A stretch of DNA of 18,795 nucleotides from Sulfurovum sp. GTDB taxonomy: Bacteria; Campylobacterota; Campylobacteria; Campylobacterales; Sulfurovaceae. Below, piece by piece: positions 15,559 to 18,795 of the stretch (positions are counted from its first letter, which is position 1; every line of letters begins with the position of its first letter). The translations under genes were made by a program, and so were the position numbers. The stretch covers positions 1 to 18,795 of the forward strand of contig QNZW01000164.1 of the NCBI GenBank assembly GCA_003978375.1, in the 5' to 3' direction. The notes under the pieces are model-generated. The model saw only the letters and a list, made by a program, of their open reading frames with translations, was not told where the DNA came from and did no database searches.

Positions 15559-16857
15559 CTTCAGGGCTTTGGCAATAAGCTCTAAAGGATTTTTAAAGAC
15601 TGTTTTAACCGCAGCATGATTTAGTGCTTGGCTAAGTTGCACACGACAAGCAGAACATTCAGCACTCACATACGTTGCCTTAGTCTCTTCTATCATAGCC
15701 GCTTTTGGTTTTCCTGCAGCTTCAGCAAAATGAAACTTTTCTGTCTGCATCGTTACCCCACCAAATCCACAACATCTATTAGGGTCACTCATCTCAACCA
15801 TGGTATAGCTTGTTGCAAGTAAATTACGAGGTTCTTGATAAATTCCTTGTACTTTTCTAGCATGACATGGATCATGATATGTCACTACCTCATCAAATTT
15901 TTGACCCTTATCTTTAAGGATTTGTTGTAGTTTGGTATGGTTATCTAACCATTCTGTTGCCATATGTATTTTTTTAGCTACTGCTTTGGCTCTGGCTTCC
16001 CACTGAGGCATATCATGATTTTTGAAAAAAACTTGCCAATCATGTTTGACCATCGCTGAACAAGTAGCCTCTGGTATCAACATCGCATCGCATTCATCCA
16101 TAAAACGCTCAAAGTACTCAATATTAGCCTTGGTCATGCGCTCTACAGAATCTTCTGCCCCTGTAAAATATGCAGGTGCACCACAACAAAGTTGCTCTTT
16201 GGGAATAAAAATATCTATATTTAACTCTTTGAGTATCTCTACCAACGCATCACCAATACCACCATAATTATAATTTGCCAAACAGCCAATAAAGATGGCA
16301 ACACGCAAAGGTTTCTCTTCTTGTTTTGCTGCAGGAATATTTTCTGGATATGTATTTAAAAAAGAGGTTTTCATCATAGAGGGTATGAGTCTGCTTTTTT
16401 TGACCATAGGCATCCTAAAACGAGCAAGAAGTCCCCCTTGTTCTTCATCTGCTTTAAAGGCACAGGTTTTAAACATAAAACCAAATTTCATCACTACATC
16501 CATAACTTTGCGATGTTCAAGCAAATAAAAAGCAATCCGTTTGAACCATGCAATACCGAACTTCTTGGCAATATCTGCACGTACTTCTTCTATCACCATA
16601 TCTGTAGGCAATGAATTGGGACAAACATCTACACAATTGGTACATAAAAAACAAGATTCAAAAATATTTTTGGTGTTTTTGTTAAGTTCTAAATCACCTT
16701 TTTCATAGGCACCCAATAAGTCTATAAAACCACGAGGAGAGGTAGTTTCATCTGGATTTATCTGATGAATAGTACACACAGGAATACATTTTCCACATTT
16801 GATACATGCATCACTGGTTTCTGAAAAATTGAAAATATCTTCTGTTTTTTTAGGCAT
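15553..16857 (-). CDS. GlpC/GlcF/LutA-like (Fe-S) oxidoreductase subunit with CCG domains
   Basis: The 434-residue protein has two N-terminal 4Fe-4S motifs, CIKCGKCIPVC (C18, C21, C24, C28) and CFLCTNCVDVCP (C69, C72, C75, C79), then two cysteine-rich CCG domains. CCG1 uses C192, C224-C225 and C266; CCG2 uses C331, C362-C363, C401 and C404. This is the plan of electron-transfer subunits such as GlpC, GlcF and HdrB-related proteins, which link a flavin dehydrogenase to the quinone pool or another cluster. No flavoprotein dehydrogenase gene is adjacent, so the partner is unknown. It follows hemN by 49 bases with a good GAGGAAG ribosome binding site. I recall hemN next to a gene annotated glpC in Helicobacter pylori, so the pairing may be old. 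The C-terminus overlaps the kinase gene by six bases. Confidence 0.88.
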   Translation of the reverse strand: MPKKTEDIFNFSETSDACIKCGKCIPVCTIHQINPDETTSPRGFIDLLGAYEKGDLELNKNTKNIFESCFLCTNCVDVCPNSLPTDMVIEEVRADIAKKFGIAWFKRIAFYLLEHRKVMDVVMKFGFMFKTCAFKADEEQGGLLARFRMPMVKKSRLIPSMMKTSFLNTYPENIPAAKQEEKPLRVAIFIGCLANYNYGGIGDALVEILKELNIDIFIPKEQLCCGAPAYFTGAEDSVERMTKANIEYFERFMDECDAMLIPEATCSAMVKHDWQVFFKNHDMPQWEARAKAVAKKIHMATEWLDNHTKLQQILKDKGQKFDEVVTYHDPCHARKVQGIYQEPRNLLATSYTMVEMSDPNRCCGFGGVTMQTEKFHFAEAAGKPKAAMIEETKATYVSAECSACRVQLSQALNHAAVKTVFKNPLELIAKALKS

Positions 16858-16906
16858 ACTTCCTCTTCTGTTTTCTTTTTACTCTTGCGAGATAGGGCAT
16901 TATCCC

Positions 16907-18274
16907 TTACACTGTTTTAGAAAAACTTTTTTTATTGCCACCATATTGGTGCATATAGGCATCAAAAGGCATAGCAATATTTCGAATAAGTAATGTACCT
17001 GTGGTACTTACTGTTATTTTATCTTCAGTGATAGTCACTAAGTCCGCCTCTACAAATTCTTCTAATTGACGTAAAGCCTCTGCAAAATAATCACGAAAAA
17101 CAATCTTATGCTCACGTTCAATACGTTTTATATCTATAGAAAAGTTTGCCATCAGTTCCATAATGACTGCTTTTCGTAAAAAGTCATCATCACTAAGCAT
17201 GACACCTCGTTCAAAAGGGAGCTTTCCTGCATTAAGGGTTGCTTCATACACCTTCATATCTTTTGTATTTTGAGCATAATATCTGCTACCCTCACCTATA
17301 CTTGTAAGCCCAATACCTATAAGATTTGCACCACCTTTTGTGGTATAGCCTTGGAAATTTCTATGTAATTCACCTTTGGCTATAGCACCAAAGAGTTCAT
17401 CTTCGTCTTTGGCAAAATGATCCATCCCTACCATTTTATAGCCATTACGCTCAAAAAAGTCAATAGTATATTGAAATATTTTTAGTTTTTCATCAGGGCT
17501 AGGTAAGGTTGTCTCATCAAATTTGCGTTGCGTTTTCATAAGCCATGGGACATGCGCATAGTTAAAGACTGCCACACGATCTGGATTTAGTATTGTAGAG
17601 AGAGAAAGCGTCTTTTTAAATGTTTCTAAATTTTGATAAGGCAATCCATAAATAAAATCTGTATTAATAGAGTTAATACCATATTTTCTGGCTAAATTTA
17701 CAGCATTTTGTGTAAGCTCTAAAGGCTGGATACGATGTATCTCTTTTTGTACTTTATCATCGAGGTCTTGTACACCAAAACTGATACGGTTAAATCCATG
17801 TTTGGCAAATACTTTCATCTGTTCTTCATTAAAAAAACGTGGATCAATCTCACAGCTTATCTCTGCATCATCACTCCAACGTGGAAACGTAGATTTAATA
17901 TAAGACACAATTTCATCAAGTTCAAAAGCTTTATAATACGTAGGTGTACCCCCACCAAAGTGAAACTGCACCACTTCTCGGTTGGTGTCTATATGTTTCG
18001 CAAGAAGATCTATCTCTTTTTTTAAATACGTTATATACTGGCTAAGTTTTTCTTCTTTAGAGGTAAATACGACATTACATCCACAAAAATAACAAGCACT
18101 TCTACAAAAGGGCAAATGCACATACAATGAGAGTTTTTCTGTAGATGTCTCTAAGTATTGTATATAGTCATCATATTTAAAATCATCACTAAACTCTAAC
18201 GCAGTGGGATATGAAGTATATCTTGGTCCTGGTTTGGAGTATTGACTAAATTTTTCAAAATCTATTTGACTCAT
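16907..18274 (-). CDS. hemN: oxygen-independent coproporphyrinogen III oxidase
   Basis: HemN is a radical-SAM enzyme that decarboxylates coproporphyrinogen III to protoporphyrinogen IX without oxygen, a late step of haem synthesis. The cluster motif is in [17 protein letters not shown], with C57, C61 and C64 as iron ligands and the extra C66 that marks true HemN rather than HemW/HutW relatives. HFGGGTPTY (104-112) is the SAM-binding GGGTP block, and the N-terminal PRYTSYPTA matches the HemN substrate trip-wire region. Length (455) is normal. Its ATG overlaps the argF stop (ATGA), so it is coupled to argF. Haem from this pathway would feed cytochromes such as the one at the left end of the window. 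Confidence 0.97.
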   Translation of the reverse strand: MSQIDFEKFSQYSKPGPRYTSYPTALEFSDDFKYDDYIQYLETSTEKLSLYVHLPFCRSACYFCGCNVVFTSKEEKLSQYITYLKKEIDLLAKHIDTNREVVQFHFGGGTPTYYKAFELDEIVSYIKSTFPRWSDDAEISCEIDPRFFNEEQMKVFAKHGFNRISFGVQDLDDKVQKEIHRIQPLELTQNAVNLARKYGINSINTDFIYGLPYQNLETFKKTLSLSTILNPDRVAVFNYAHVPWLMKTQRKFDETTLPSPDEKLKIFQYTIDFFERNGYKMVGMDHFAKDEDELFGAIAKGELHRNFQGYTTKGGANLIGIGLTSIGEGSRYYAQNTKDMKVYEATLNAGKLPFERGVMLSDDDFLRKAVIMELMANFSIDIKRIEREHKIVFRDYFAEALRQLEEFVEADLVTITEDKITVSTTGTLLIRNIAMPFDAYMHQYGGNKKSFSKTV

Positions 18275-18795
18275 TTTGCCTCTCTTTGTCCATCAAGCCA
18301 TACCATAATCCCCTTTTGGGCATGGAGCCTATTTTCTGCTTCACTAAAAATAACATCTGCGTGTTTTTCAAACGTCTCTTCACTGACTTCATACCCTCTA
18401 TAAGCAGGTAAACAATGTAAAAAGATAGCATCTTTTTGTGCATGGTGCATCAAAGATTCATCTACCATATACCCTTCAAAGGCTTTCATTTTTGTCTCTT
18501 TTTTATCTTCTTGTCCCATCGATATCCATGTATCAGTCGTGACCACATCACACCCTTTCACTGCCTCTATAGGGTCATGACCAAAAGTAATTTTAGCCCC
18601 ACTCTCTTTGGCAAAGGCTAGTGCTTTAGTCACAATATTTTTTTCACATTCATACCCTTTTGGTGTAGCTACTCTAAGCTCAAACCCAAGCTTGGCTGCA
18701 AGCATAAGCCATGAATGTGCCATATTATTACCATCTCCTACATAGGCAACCAAAGGGTTATCTCCTTTGCCACACTCTACCATAGTAAGGTAATC
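18271..18795 (-). CDS. argF: ornithine carbamoyltransferase, C-terminal part (cut by window edge)
   Basis: This enzyme makes citrulline from ornithine and carbamoyl phosphate in arginine synthesis. The frame runs open to the window's right end ([11 protein letters not shown] before the first internal Met), so the N-terminal carbamoyl-phosphate domain with its STRT motif lies outside. The visible 174 or so residues are the ornithine-binding domain: [23 protein letters not shown] and the catalytic [10 protein letters not shown], followed by [15 protein letters not shown]. All are intact. The internal ATG at 18783 is not the real start. It is translationally coupled to hemN by a four-base ATGA overlap; I recall the same argF-hemN order with a gene between them in Campylobacter jejuni. 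Confidence 0.95.
   Translation of the reverse strand, partial: DYLTMVECGKGDNPLVAYVGDGNNMAHSWLMLAAKLGFELRVATPKGYECEKNIVTKALAFAKESGAKITFGHDPIEAVKGCDVVTTDTWISMGQEDKKETKMKAFEGYMVDESLMHHAQKDAIFLHCLPAYRGYEVSEETFEKHADVIFSEAENRLHAQKGIMVWLDGQREAK

Noticed and set aside
16894..16907. AGGG...CCCT hairpin after hemN as a terminator
   Set aside because: The stem is only four base pairs with a six-base loop and no T-run follows on the minus strand, and the next gene continues in the same direction.
1..18795. Mobile elements, CRISPR arrays, tRNA or rRNA genes, toxin-antitoxin or phage genes
   Set aside because: No transposase, integrase, regularly spaced repeats, cloverleaf sequences or terminal inverted repeats were seen; composition appears even across the window.

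Overview
The window is a densely packed, AT-rich stretch of bacterial chromosome, most likely from a marine or sediment Campylobacterota relative of Sulfurovum or Sulfurimonas. This rests on four things: ArsS-like sensor kinase wording around the HELKTP box, an argF-hemN-(GlpC-like Fe-S protein) block resembling the arrangement I recall from Helicobacter and Campylobacter, a short TrpA beginning MKKLVAYIT, and AT-rich promoters with TATAAT boxes. No database search was possible, so the genus is inferred. No tRNA, rRNA, CRISPR array, insertion sequence or prophage gene was seen.

Layout. (1) 1-1167, minus strand: flavin-reductase-like protein, small lipoprotein and the start of a c-type cytochrome, overlapping head to tail. 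(2) 1168-1446: the longest non-coding stretch (279 bp), a divergent promoter region. (3) 1447-4095, plus: an 882-residue exported protein that looks like an HExxH metallopeptidase joined to a beta-propeller and an outer-membrane barrel. (4) 4092-10644, minus: trpA, lgt, then a two-gene unit related to 2-hydroxyacyl-CoA dehydratases and their ATP-driven activators. (5) 10645-10737: divergent trpA/panB promoter region. (6) 10738-15558, plus: panB, ruvB, an AI-2E family permease, then an OmpR-type response regulator and its ArsS-like histidine kinase. (7) 15553-18795, minus: argF (cut by the window edge), hemN and a GlpC/GlcF-like iron-sulfur oxidoreductase subunit.

Genes are strongly coupled: TAATG at panB/ruvB and flavin reductase/lipoprotein, ATGA at the regulator/kinase and argF/hemN junctions, a one-base gap inside the activase pair, and overlapping stop codons at both convergent junctions. 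Most genes are housekeeping (tryptophan, pantothenate, arginine and haem synthesis, lipoprotein maturation, Holliday junction processing).

The two parts most worth attention are the split activase/dehydratase-like pair (4092-9030), whose cysteines map onto an intact ATP-driven low-potential electron-transfer machine of unknown substrate, and the surface metallopeptidase-propeller-barrel protein (1447-4095).
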